A stretch of DNA of 64,000 bases from Meandrina meandrites. Its lineage: Eukaryota > Cnidaria > Anthozoa > Scleractinia > Meandrinidae. The notes beneath the pieces were generated by a model. That model was not told the DNA's origin. It searched no databases and saw nothing but the letters and a program-made list of their open reading frames with translations. Shown piece after piece: positions 13,947 through 22,587 of the stretch. Position numbers and translations under genes: made by a program. Positions within the stretch are counted from its first letter, which is position 1, and every line of letters starts with the position of its first letter. Location of the stretch: positions 21,622,114 through 21,686,113 of the forward strand of contig OY855913.1 in the NCBI GenBank assembly GCA_963693305.1, given 5' to 3'.

Positions 13947-14017
13947 CTCCCAACAAGAGTCGAACCTATGACCTTCCGTTCACAGGTCGGACGCTCTACC
14001 ACGGAGCTTCAGGAGAC
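13947..14017 (-). tRNA. degenerate tRNA-like sequence (unit a)
   Basis: Reading the minus strand gives a tRNA-like layout: D arm AGCTCCGTGGTAGAGC (pol III A box), an anticodon-arm region and a T-loop word GGTTCGACTC (B box). The T stem and anticodon stem are poorly paired and the acceptor stem pairs only partly, so a functional tRNA is unlikely. A tRNA pseudogene or SINE head fits better. The unit c counterpart is at 37102-37171. Confidence 0.45.
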
Positions 14018-15220
14018 TGGTTAGAGATGTCTATATGAGTGTTGACACATTGTCATTTTGGGCCCCATTTTATTGCAATTTGGTCCAATTTCACCACTAG
14101 CTCCACCCTCTTTCCCAACCCCCCTCCCCCTAGCAATGTTGTAGTTTGTTTTTGGAAACACTTTGCTGCAATCATACAACATTGGATGGGGGAGAGGGGG
14201 GTATTTTGCCAAAGCGTAATGAAATTTAAAAACCGGTAGCAAATTTGCCATACGAACTGCAATGCAAAGTCGTTGTGTCAACTGTATGTAGACTATATGA
14301 GGAAGTTCCTCTTCCAAAAAACTTTAGTTCTCAGCACACTGGCATGCGCGTCGAGTTGTTGAGAGAAGATTCCATTAAAAAGAAATGAACACAATGTTAT
14401 GTCTGCATGTATTACTAGTATCATGGGCCATTGTAGTAATTGCGGTCGGTTTGGCTTTCGAGAAGTAGTCTGTCAAATTGCTACCCGGAAGGAAAAGTGC
14501 TCAAAGACATGAGATTTTACTGTAACAACGCTCCACGTTTAGAAGCTTACACAAGAAGGCAACCGATACACGTATTAAAGTATATAGACATTCATTTGAG
14601 GTTTCAGTAGTGTGGAAGACGATGCTGTATCTCGAAACGATCATTAGATATATGGCTCTGTTTAGATGCTAATTTTTTGTTCTGAGCTGATTTTGCTTCA
14701 ACTTTGATGTCAATTTGGTTGACATTTTGACTGTCCCCCAAGATTGAAATTATCAGAGGAAACATTAGCTTTCTTTTTTCTTAACAGTGGCATAAAATTG
14801 CAGGCTTCAAAAGATGTTCCACCTTCGTGATTGACATTTATCACAAACCAGGACATCTCGAAATTATATTCCTGCTAAAACAAAAACCAAAAAACAATGG
14901 CGGGAAACGGACTCGTACGCGCAAAACAGGCTCATCACAGCGGTTACTCCTATGGCAGTAATTTACCCTGCACATGCGCAGACAAAATGCCCCTCTGCTG
15001 TAGTTCGCGCGTTTTCGAAGAGGAAATGACAGGATTTCTTCTTTATTTTCCATGCAGATGGTAGGAGCTAGGTGCCCTTTTGGCGTTCTTTTGCCCCGTT
15101 GTCCGCGCGAAGTGTGACGTCACGGCCCTCGCCTTTTGCCTCGATTGTTTACGTCTAACGCGACGCACAGGGGTACATCTCATGCACGAAGCCCTCTCGT
15201 GCCGGCGCGATTTTATCGCA

Positions 15221-15353
15221 AGCCTGTTCCAGGCGTTTGATTCATTGTGGAGCAGCGCGGGTCTCTCCGACTTACCCCTGTGAATTTTTTCACTCGCTGT
15301 TCGTCGCGCCGCTCCCGAACTAATCGAACGCCTAGATCGACCTGGAACAGGCT
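15221..15353. mobile_element. short palindromic MITE (unit a)
   Basis: Inverted termini start AGCCTGTTCCAGGCGTT and end with the imperfect complement (AACGCCTagatcgaCCTGGAACAGGCT). There is no coding capacity. The same element sits at the matching place in unit c (44363-44455), so it was present before the units duplicated. Confidence 0.65.
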
Positions 15354-17314
15354 ACACTCATTTCCATTGATAACAGCCATTTTATAAGAACGTTGAGGCT
15401 GACATTTGCCCAAAAGTTAAAGAAAATGTATGGGCTAAAATAAGAACAGTCTCAGGCTCAGCCAAATTTAACGGGTTCTTATTATAAAAAAGAGTGTATT
15501 TCACCTCGCGCGCCTAACACACAAATCCTGAGCCCCTCAGCCTGACTTACTTGTATCATGAAACGATCGGCTTGAACTACAACGAAGCCAAAGCAGTTTC
15601 ATCCTTACTATAATTTTTCTCCGCATTAAGGTTAAAGAAAAAGCTAACAGTTAGTAAGGGGTGTCTCTTAGATAAGCCTAGAAAACGTTCTAAGACTTCC
15701 TGCTCAATACTGTCACTACATTGATGAATAAAAAATTGTAACGGTTGTCACGTATTCCATACCGGCGATAATATATCCCCTGCCGGTTTCCTAGTGCTGC
15801 AATATCACCCCCGTCGGGGATACCGGATCATTTGCCGGAAAAGCCTCCAAAATCAGCAAGCAAACCGGAAAAGACACCAGCCGGACAAACGTTCGTTACG
15901 CTTGTCGCGCACCTTTCCTACGAACGTGGAAAGACTGCGTGACGGAACGGACGTGGGAAAACTTAAGAAACAACTACCGGAACTTCTATTTTTCATTATC
16001 CGATTTAACGCTACGCTATAATGCTGCTGCTGTTGTTTGTTTTCTCTTTTACGGCTCTGGTTGAAAGAGTATTTTTCCCTATCTGAGCTTACTGCATCTG
16101 ATTTCAGACGACCCTAATGGAGGGAGCGTTGCGTGACGAGCCAAACAACGGTACCGAATGGGGGCGGGGCGACCCTGGATAATGTCGGACGCGTAAAAAT
16201 GGTATAGAAACTTCAGGCTTTTCATCCCAACCGAAATACGCCAAAGCAAACCACACGTTGTCGCGACCGGGACATTTACTTTTTCATGTCCCCCTCGGCA
16301 ACGGAGAGTGATTTGGGGGAATCAGTTCAATCAAGGCTACGTTTCCATTCGATTGATTGCGTCACGCCGCAGGGAGAAATATAGTATTCAAATTAAAAAA
16401 ATAATAATAATATATCTCAAATACCATCATCCAAGAGCTTCCATTTCATGATGTTGAGGACATCTGATGAATCTTAGAGATCTTAAAAACACAATGTTCA
16501 ATCTTGTTGATAATTTGTTGAATCTAGCATGTTCACCCTACATACATAAAACCGATATTTTTTCAAGCAATTATTAAAATCAAATCACGCCAAACACACT
16601 GCCGCTAATAATGACCACCAGTTAAAATCGATATCAAGACGAGTCTGGGGGAAAATGGCTACACTTTATTCACATTTGATCACTTTTTCAAATCTCACAA
16701 GGGTGTACCAAGCAGCTTTTGTAAAGTAAATGATACAGATTATTTATTTAACATACAAAACCACTTGTTTACAACAAATTTACGATAAGAATAATTTTTA
16801 CGAAAGGCACTTCAATATACAGATTACAATGTGCAGACCCTTGTGAGACTATTGTTGACTTGTAGCAAATAAAACAATACAATGTGCACTAAATAAACTT
16901 CAATATGAATTCCTTAATTTTGTGAACTGATTTTTACAAAAGTTCAGCTTCAGAATTAAAAACAGGTTACCTCTGTGACAGATTATTAACCTTCTGTGGT
17001 GAAGGTAATACATTGCTGATAACCTCTGAAAATTTAATTTAAAACAATCTCAGTTTTCCGTCCTAACAAACTAACACAAACAAAATATTTCGTGTATTGC
17101 GTGCTTCCTGTTTAAATTTCTAACTTACCATAGACTGACATGACCCCCCAAAACAGCTAAAACTCGATCTCAAGTTTTAGTCTTAACTCCCAGCTACTTG
17201 CAAAATATTTCCAAAATGGCTCAAAGTTGACAAGATGGTTAATATCGTGTTTTCTCTAAATTGGACTGATGGCAAATATGGATCAGTTAGAAAATTGAAT
17301 CGTGGATATAAAAG
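15354..17314. other. 3' flank of TRIM unit a
   Basis: Non-coding sequence shared with the flanks of units b (28159-30648) and c (44456-46504), with clear conservation from about 16420 to the stop codon. It is downstream of the minus-strand gene and probably includes the 3' UTR. No terminator or polyadenylation site was assigned. Confidence 0.6.
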
Positions 17315-19008
17315 CTATTGAAATATCTGAATTCGATGATTACGCCAGTCAGACACAACTATCCTACTATCACCAAGAACTGCTGTAGAGAATGGATGAT
17401 AAAACTCTCCTATCCCACTCCCTTTGGTTCCAAACTTTGTTACAAACTTTCCACTCAGTTCAAACACCTGAACTCTGTGATTCAATTCATCACAGACCAT
17501 CAGGTGCCCCGCTTTGTTAATTGACAAGTAACAAGGGCGATTGAACTCCCCGTCTCCCTCTCCCTGCTTTCCAAATTTGTACAGGAAATTACCATCCCTA
17601 CTGAACATTTTGATACAATGTTCATTACTGTCTGACACTATAAGATACTTGTCATATTCGACACAGTGAAAGGGAAAGGTCAAAGAGCCTTCACCGCCAA
17701 TTTTACGCAAAAACTGCCCGCTAAGAGAAAACATCTTGATTAGTTTGTTCCCTGAATCAGCAACAATAATATTCCCGTCACTGTCAACAGATACACCATT
17801 AGGATACTTAAGCTGATGATCAAGACTTCCTTGTTCACCAAACTGGTTCAGGTACTCACCCTGCTCACTAAAAACTTGCACTCGGTGGTTGTTATTATTC
17901 GCTACTATAATATTACTATTCGTATCAAAAGCTATACAGGAAGGCAAGTTAAATTCTCCCGGTTTATCACCCTTTCTACCAAATGATCTTACTTGAGTCC
18001 CATCACTTGTGAATACCTGTACTCTGTTGTTACCAGCATCAGCCACTGCAATTTCATTACGTTCATTCACTGCCACTCCCCAAGGACTGGCTAACTGTCC
18101 TGCAGACCGGCCGTATTCTCCAAAAGATAACACAGGTCTGAACTGTCTGGATTTCACTTGGACATCAAAAGGGCTGCCGCGAATATGTTCTTCATTCACT
18201 GATACGAAGCATTTTCCAGTTTCTTTGACAAAATAGCTGATCTTGTAGCTGCCATCTTTGTTATCTTGGACTCGCGCTTTTGTGGCACAGTCATGGCCTT
18301 GCGGATTTTTAATTTCCACTGTTACGCAGTCACGCTCTTCATAACATTGCTCTCCTTTAGCATTTCTTGTTTTCAAAACAAACTGCGCTTCAAGTCCAAC
18401 AGTCGCTTCACGGATTCCTTTTCCTTCGGCACTTGATTGCTGAGCTTTAGTGTTGTTGACGAAAGTTCGAAAAGAGCCGATTCCTTCAGTGTTTAATTTC
18501 GCCATTAATGTTTCATTTTGTAAGAAAACGAATTGGCGAAGGCGTTCAAGGTCACAGTCGACTTGCTGTCCTTCATCACCGTCTCCTTCCTGAAACATTG
18601 TGTTTAATGTGAGTTTATCTAACTGCACAATTTCAGCGCTTGAACCTTGTTTCAAAAGTGTTTCAGTTTTCTCGATTGCTGCCTCGCTCAGTTTTACTTG
18701 ATTGCCTACCTCGCACTGTTGAGTTCGCAGAAGCTCGACAGATTCATTTGCTTGTATGTCTACTTTGTTCAATATTTCCATTTTCCCCGCTTCGATAACT
18801 GCCATCAGATTTTCAGTAAACCTGTGTACGTTTCGTTTCACGGTAGCAGCTTGTGCTTCAATATAAATGCAGGTTTCGTCAAGTTTCGTGATTTTTCCTC
18901 TTTTCTCTTGCACTTTTTCCTTTTGCGAATCAACAACAGATTTTATTTGTAGCTTTCGTTCATTTGCAGCCTCTTCTAAGAGTATCTTCGCGTGACCTTC
19001 ATGATATT
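17315..19008 (-). pseudogene. TRIM-NHL gene, 5'-truncated copy a
   Basis: The minus-strand frame is open from 19006 to the stop at 17315 and lines up with residues from about 188 onward of the intact paralogues at 30649 and 46505. It keeps the end of B-box 2 (the final YHEGH), the coiled coil, the filamin/ABP280 repeat and all six NHL blades. The RING, B-box 1 and most of B-box 2 are gone, because the sequence shared with the paralogues ends at 19008 and unrelated DNA follows. The remaining reading frame has no stop, so the truncation is recent or the fragment is still under constraint. One small in-frame deletion sits in the filamin domain (the intact DVSV-VNEEH region is shorter here). Without RING it could not act as an E3 ligase. 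Its propeller loops differ from both paralogues. Confidence 0.85.
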
Positions 19009-19548
19009 AGGGACCTTAAGATACCAGGACGGGACAACCTGGGACGGCTACCGGAAGTAAACTTGCACTACCAAGCATGCGCAAAATAGCTCCTGTCTCA
19101 TGTGCTTGCCGTCCTGACGCCATTTCGTGTGTTTTGCCGTCTTGTCGAGAACGTGAGTATTTACACCTTGTTTTGATTTAAAAAAATGCTGCAGTTGATT
19201 CCATTTTCAGATATTCTGATGACAACGTTTATTGAGATCATATTTTTCGCGACTGTATTGTAAATGACTTGAAATAGGGGAAAATATTTATAGATATACT
19301 CACTTTGTTTTTGTTTCAGTCGCCGCCATGAGTGTTCCCACGCAAGCCCAGGCCAAGAAAAGCAAATCAGTGTAAGTAAAGTTAAATAATTCTGGTAGGA
19401 ATCGAGTGCTCCACTCGAGCAAACAGAGCCCAACATGAGGATAATTCGATTTTTTGTTATATTTTGAACTTCTCGACAGTCGAATTCGATGTTTACCTTT
19501 TGCTCTTTGAATTCTGTGTAAATATTCAAGGGTTTGATTTTGATTAGA
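19009..19548 (+). other. 5' end of an unidentified spliced gene fused to the Polinton-like element
   Basis: This sequence has no match in TRIM units b or c. It contains a plausible non-coding exon ending at 19152 (donor GTGAGT), an acceptor (TTTTTGTTTCAG) at 19319, then GCCGCCATGAG with a strong Kozak context (ATG at 19328). The frame reads MSVPTQAQAKKSKS and is followed by a donor, either TCAGT/GTAAGT at 19371 or TCA/GTGTAA at 19369. A further TTGATTAG acceptor sits at about 19548. Using the weaker donor, the frame would run into the open frame of the next gene. It may be the promoter end of a host gene or of another transposon. No known protein is recognised. Confidence 0.4.
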
Positions 19549-19565
19549 ATTCAGAATTCGGGCTT

Positions 19566-19760
19566 ATGATCGATCTGCGTTCCATGGCTGACCACTCTAT
19601 GCATGGAAGCGGCACGCGACTTGTAAACACAAAAGACGGCGTACAGCTGGAGCTCGAGAGAAATGCAAGCGGCTCGGGCAATGTGAACTGCCACATTTAC
19701 GTAATCAGCGACGCGCAGATGAATATAATTGCAAGGCAATTAGATTCTGTGCAGTACTAA
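19566..19760 (+). CDS. small or 5'-truncated element protein, possible capsid C-terminal remnant
   Basis: 64 codons from ATG 19566; the frame is open upstream to 19549. The sequence has alternating hydrophobic strands (GVQLELER, NVNCHIYVIS) and ends DAQMNIIARQLDSVQY. Nothing catalytic is visible. Its place directly before the packaging ATPase (five bases apart) and its beta-rich end could suit the last strands of a jelly-roll virion protein whose front has been lost. That is a guess from composition and position only. Alternatively it is a complete small protein, or the second exon of the spliced gene starting at 19328. Confidence 0.45.
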   Translation: MIDLRSMADHSMHGSGTRLVNTKDGVQLELERNASGSGNVNCHIYVISDAQMNIIARQLDSVQY

Positions 19761-19765
19761 TAGAA

Positions 19766-20362
19766 ATGGATCCGAGCGAGATACCCTTTAACGCTCTGAT
19801 TGTGGGGCCGACGAAATCAGGCAAAACTAAATATGTGGTGGACCAGATCTACGGCCCTTTCCGCGGCAAGTTCGACTACATTGTGTTTATCTGCCCCACA
19901 TTCGCGTACAACAAGACCTACCTCCGAATTGGTGAAAATGATCCAAGAATGTTTATTATAATATGCAAGCAGCACGAGATTGAAAGTTGGTTGAAGGTCG
20001 TGACCTGGCTGTTTGAGGGCACCAAAACGCTCATAATACTCGATGACTGCGCAGCCTCCAAAGATGTGAAAGGGCGCACAGGCCAGCTGGTTGATCTTAG
20101 CTATTCCGCCCGACATATCAGCATCAGCGTTTGGGTGCTGACCCAGAAGATAACCGGCATCACCCCTTCCTTCCGGGAAAACGTGGCGGCTATCGTTTTA
20201 TTTTACACTCCCTCGGCAAAAACCACAAAGGCGATCTTTGAAGATTACGCCGGCGAACTCTCCCACGATGAGTACAAAGATCTGATTTCAAAGCTGAAAA
20301 AGCGGAAGTTCTCTAATCTCGTGTTCTGGCTTCGCTACCCCTACGGTATGATTTTGAATTAA
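19766..20362 (+). CDS. A32-like (FtsK/HerA-type) genome-packaging ATPase
   Basis: A 198-residue P-loop ATPase. Walker A is GPTKSGKT (residues 14-21), Walker B is LIILDD (residues 89-94), and a polar residue follows in VWVLTQ (Gln127), as in the A32/FtsK-HerA packaging ATPases of Polintons, virophages and large DNA viruses. The size is normal for the Polinton enzyme. In virus-like relatives it would pump genome DNA into a preformed capsid. It starts five bases after the preceding stop codon. An AATAAA polyadenylation word (20366-20371) follows the stop immediately. Both motifs are intact and the frame is unbroken. Function is assigned from motifs and context. Confidence 0.88.
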   Translation: MDPSEIPFNALIVGPTKSGKTKYVVDQIYGPFRGKFDYIVFICPTFAYNKTYLRIGENDPRMFIIICKQHEIESWLKVVTWLFEGTKTLIILDDCAASKDVKGRTGQLVDLSYSARHISISVWVLTQKITGITPSFRENVAAIVLFYTPSAKTTKAIFEDYAGELSHDEYKDLISKLKKRKFSNLVFWLRYPYGMILN

Positions 20363-20393
20363 AAAAATAAAGTTGTTGTATATAGTTTATCAT

Positions 20394-20408
20394 ATCAACA
20401 AAGTTGAT
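20394..20408. promoter_or_regulatory. palindromic element ATCAAC-AAA-GTTGAT
   Basis: A perfect 6-bp inverted repeat around AAA, ending one base before the start codon at 20410 and preceded by TATATAG at about 20380. The same palindrome recurs at 22023-22037, 22559-22573 and (one base shorter) 22574-22587, each time upstream of an element gene. It is probably an element-specific operator, initiator or protein-binding site. Confidence 0.55.
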
Positions 20409-20409
20409 C

Positions 20410-20985
20410 ATGGCTGAACAAGAGTTCGCAGATCTTATAAACCTACTGGAAGCTGAGCCGTCGAGCAGCCCGGTTGATAGTAGCCTTGTGCCAGACTCAG
20501 CAACACAGTTGCTATCCGGACCTAACATTCCTGCCCTTCGTGAGCAGCTGGCCGTGCTTGTATCAACAGGCAAATCCAAAGAGGCCATCGGAGTGCAGTT
20601 AACACATGAGCAGTTGAAACGCTTGACTGATAAAGACGTTGAAAAGTACTACAAGAGATATGAAACCTTCGTTGGCAGCAAGACAACCGAAAGCATGGTT
20701 GACAGCCTGCTTACGCTTCTGACAAGAGGCCTGCAAATGGTTATTGAAATAGATGACGTTGAGGCCATGAAAAAAGAACTAAAAGAAGACTTCATTATTA
20801 ACAAAGAAATGACAGATTTTGTCGGCGGTCTCTCTTTGAAATACGGAAAATTTCTTGCTCCTATTTCTGCTGCGCTGATAACGGCGAAGCACATTCATTT
20901 GGAGAAAAATGACAAAGCAAAATTAGAAGAAATTCCTGAGCATTCCTCACAAACTACTGAACATTTGCTGACAAATTCTGAGTAA
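20410..20985 (+). CDS. conserved-type Polinton element protein of unknown function, helical
   Basis: 191 residues from ATG 20410, the first ATG after the palindrome at 20394. An acidic, low-complexity N-terminus (residues 1-40) is followed by mainly helical sequence, including KDVEKYYKRYETFVG and a Leu-rich stretch around residues 95-110. The C-terminal part has a weakly hydrophobic segment (FLAPISAALITAKHI, about residues 150-165). There is no enzyme motif. Position after the ATPase suggests a structural or assembly role, but nothing in the sequence proves it. I do not recognise a named family. Confidence 0.6.
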   Translation: MAEQEFADLINLLEAEPSSSPVDSSLVPDSATQLLSGPNIPALREQLAVLVSTGKSKEAIGVQLTHEQLKRLTDKDVEKYYKRYETFVGSKTTESMVDSLLTLLTRGLQMVIEIDDVEAMKKELKEDFIINKEMTDFVGGLSLKYGKFLAPISAALITAKHIHLEKNDKAKLEEIPEHSSQTTEHLLTNSE

Positions 20986-21032
20986 TTTCTAAGCATTATT
21001 TTATTTGCTTAACATATACACTTCGTTTCAAA

Positions 21033-21521
21033 ATGTCAACCGAACAATCCGAGCAGGTCGAAACTCCGCAACAAAGTTGCAATCCGCAGGTCGATATAAC
21101 ACAGCAAGCAACAACTCCAACTCCAACTACAGCCCCAAAGCGTGCAAAAAATCCAAAGCGTGTGGCTGCTGGCAAATTGGTTGCTGAAAGAACGCGGCTG
21201 GCCCGTGAACAACAGAAAAAAGCCGCAGCTGAGGCTTCTGTCATAATCGCAAACAACAAGGCAAAGGCCACTGCCCCGGCACCTGAGCCAACACCGACTA
21301 TTGTAGACGAAACACCAAAGAGTAACAAAGTTGCTAATAGCAGTCTCAGCACCACACAATGGCTTGCTGTTGCCAGCATAGTCGTTTCACTGATTGGGAT
21401 TTATTACAAACGTGAAGAGCTCAAAGCCGTATTCAACAAAAAAAAGACACCTGAGCCCGCACGTGCTGAGCCACAGCCTGTTCGCGCGAAACAGCCCAGA
21501 GGTGTAAAACATTTAGATTAA
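21033..21521 (+). CDS. basic, single-pass membrane protein of the element
   Basis: 162 residues. The N-terminal third is Gln/Thr/Pro-rich. A basic helical block follows (KNPKRVAAGKLVAERTRLAR, about residues 42-61, then Lys/Ala-rich). One predicted transmembrane segment lies at about residues 110-128 (WLAVASIVVSLIGIYY), and the tail is Lys/Pro/Ala-rich. The basic block suits DNA or capsid binding and the hydrophobic helix suits a membrane or virion-interior anchor. Both are inferences from composition. It is collinear with the other small genes, 47 bases after the previous stop. Confidence 0.6.
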   Translation: MSTEQSEQVETPQQSCNPQVDITQQATTPTPTTAPKRAKNPKRVAAGKLVAERTRLAREQQKKAAAEASVIIANNKAKATAPAPEPTPTIVDETPKSNKVANSSLSTTQWLAVASIVVSLIGIYYKREELKAVFNKKKTPEPARAEPQPVRAKQPRGVKHLD

Positions 21522-21556
21522 TATTTACGAATTAATATTATACCTGTATCAATATC

Positions 21557-21727
21557 ATGAAGAAAGTTGACATTCCCCAAGTTCTTATCTCTACCGCGGC
21601 CATTTTTGGCATCGGACTAATATGGTACGACTTCAACTTGAAGGTTTTTCATACAGTCCGCGATCTTATGAAGACCACATTATTTGACCCGGACGCATCA
21701 ACAGAAGAAGAAGAGACTAATAATTAA
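21557..21727 (+). CDS. 56-residue hydrophobic element protein
   Basis: A short gene from ATG 21557 to TAA 21725-21727. It begins MKKVDIPQVL and has one hydrophobic stretch (LISTAAIFGIGLIWY, residues 10-24), which is long enough to cross a membrane. The tail is acidic and ends EEEETNN. Supporting evidence is its place in a tightly packed same-strand gene row and a frame that ends cleanly before the next gene. Unknown function. Confidence 0.5.
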   Translation: MKKVDIPQVLISTAAIFGIGLIWYDFNLKVFHTVRDLMKTTLFDPDASTEEEETNN

Positions 21728-21774
21728 TTTTGATTTAAACTTTTGTATGTTTCCATTTCTATACTTACAAAATA

Positions 21775-21996
21775 ATGTCAGACAACAAGCTTGTTAAAAC
21801 CATCACAGACGCGGCTACACTCACTGGTTTAGTCGCCGGCATCGGCTGGGTCGCAAAAAAGGTTGTGAAAGAGAATTTTACTTCTGACCCCAGCAGCAGT
21901 GCAATGAACTACGTGAAGTTCACCGCCGTCATGGCAGGGAGCATTGCGCTCAAACAGTACCTCGAGGACCAAAAAATCCTTCCCACCAGCATCTAA
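21775..21996 (+). CDS. 73-residue protein with two hydrophobic segments
   Basis: Begins MSDNKLVKTITD. Two hydrophobic helices are visible: LTGLVAGIGWVAKKVV (residues 16-31) and VKFTAVMAGSIALKQYL (about residues 47-63). It may be a small membrane protein. A TATACTT word lies about 15 bases before the ATG. The stop codon is followed at once by a GTGGGG-TAAA-CCCCAC stem-loop. Unknown family. Confidence 0.55.
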   Translation: MSDNKLVKTITDAATLTGLVAGIGWVAKKVVKENFTSDPSSSAMNYVKFTAVMAGSIALKQYLEDQKILPTSI

Positions 21997-22012
21997 GTGG
22001 GGTAAACCCCAC
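21997..22012 (+). terminator. 3' stem-loop GTGGGG-TAAA-CCCCAC
   Basis: A perfect 6-bp GC stem with a 4-base loop, starting at the base after the stop codon of the 73-residue gene. A near copy follows the next gene (22509-22521). It probably acts as an mRNA 3' processing or stability element. The stem-loop is seen; the function is inferred. Confidence 0.45.
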
Positions 22013-22022
22013 ACCCCATCAT

Positions 22023-22037
22023 ATCAACTTTGTTGAT
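22023..22037. promoter_or_regulatory. palindromic element ATCAAC-TTT-GTTGAT
   Basis: The same inverted repeat as at 20394 with TTT at the centre. It lies 43 bases before the start codon at 22081, and a TTATATATC TATA-like word lies between them. Confidence 0.5.
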
Positions 22038-22080
22038 AATTTAATGATTTGAAAAAAACTCTGCTCTGTTATATATCACA

Positions 22081-22503
22081 ATGGCAAGTATCGCGATTAT
22101 GGTTGGTGGGGCTGTGTTGAATGCTGCGGCTTTTATAGGCGGCAATTATCTTGCGAAGGCATTTGGCGGAGGTGACTCTGCACTTGACGAAAAAGTACGA
22201 CATGATAAAGCTCTCGAGGCATATCAAGCGGCTTACGCCAAATACTCCCGTGACCGCACCAAACTTCTCGACTGGATTGCGACTAACACGCAAATAAAGG
22301 AGCAGGCCAAGCAGAACTTTACGAATACTGACTACGCATTCAAACTGTATAACAAAGCGCATCCTGACAAACAAATGATACCCCCCAAAGAACCCAAGTT
22401 TTCAGATTTCTATCAACCAAGCCAGCAGCAAAAAAATGGTGAACTCATGTTCGTGGGCGCCGGGGCTCTTGCTCTGGGCTACGCTGCCTTCCGTTTCCTT
22501 TAG
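22081..22503 (+). CDS. 140-residue element protein with terminal hydrophobic helices
   Basis: Begins MASIAIMVGGAVLNAAAFIG, an uncleaved-looking hydrophobic N-terminus. A charged helical middle follows (residues 35-95, including KLLDWIATNTQIKEQAKQNF), then a Pro-rich stretch (MIPPKEPKFSDFY) and a second hydrophobic segment at the C-terminus (GELMFVGAGALALGYAAFRF). A hairpin-like protein with both ends in a membrane, or buried in a virion, is plausible. It is well expressed-looking (strong TATA-like word, A before ATG). I know no function for it. Confidence 0.6.
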   Translation: MASIAIMVGGAVLNAAAFIGGNYLAKAFGGGDSALDEKVRHDKALEAYQAAYAKYSRDRTKLLDWIATNTQIKEQAKQNFTNTDYAFKLYNKAHPDKQMIPPKEPKFSDFYQPSQQQKNGELMFVGAGALALGYAAFRFL

Positions 22504-22508
22504 TGAGT

Positions 22509-22521
22509 GGGGTAAATCCCC
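22509..22521 (+). terminator. 3' stem-loop GGGG-TAAAT-CCCC
   Basis: Starts five bases after the stop codon of the 140-residue gene and repeats the stem-loop found at 21997. Occurrence at the same place after two consecutive genes argues against chance. Confidence 0.4.
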
Positions 22522-22558
22522 AGAGTTTTAAACTTTTTTAATTCCTTACTTATATATT

Positions 22559-22587
22559 ATCAACTTTGTTGATATCAACAAGTTGAT
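22559..22587. promoter_or_regulatory. double palindromic element before the integrase gene
   Basis: Two palindromes lie in tandem, ATCAACTTTGTTGAT (22559-22573) and ATCAACAAGTTGAT (22574-22587). The second ends at the base before the integrase ATG. A TTACTTATATATT word precedes them. Doubling of the site suggests cooperative binding or tighter control of the integrase. Confidence 0.5.

Larger units (their letters stand above)
13100..19008 (-). repeat. TRIM-NHL duplication unit a (truncated)
   Basis: This unit matches 35450-48950 (unit c, ignoring its insertions). From about 15370 it also matches 28159-33110 (unit b). Shared landmarks are a putative exon/donor near 13217, a tRNA-like sequence at 13947-14017, a MITE at 15221-15353, the 3' flanking block around 16430-16900 and the TRIM-NHL coding exon. 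Homology to units b and c stops abruptly at 19008 inside the coding exon. Confidence 0.85.
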
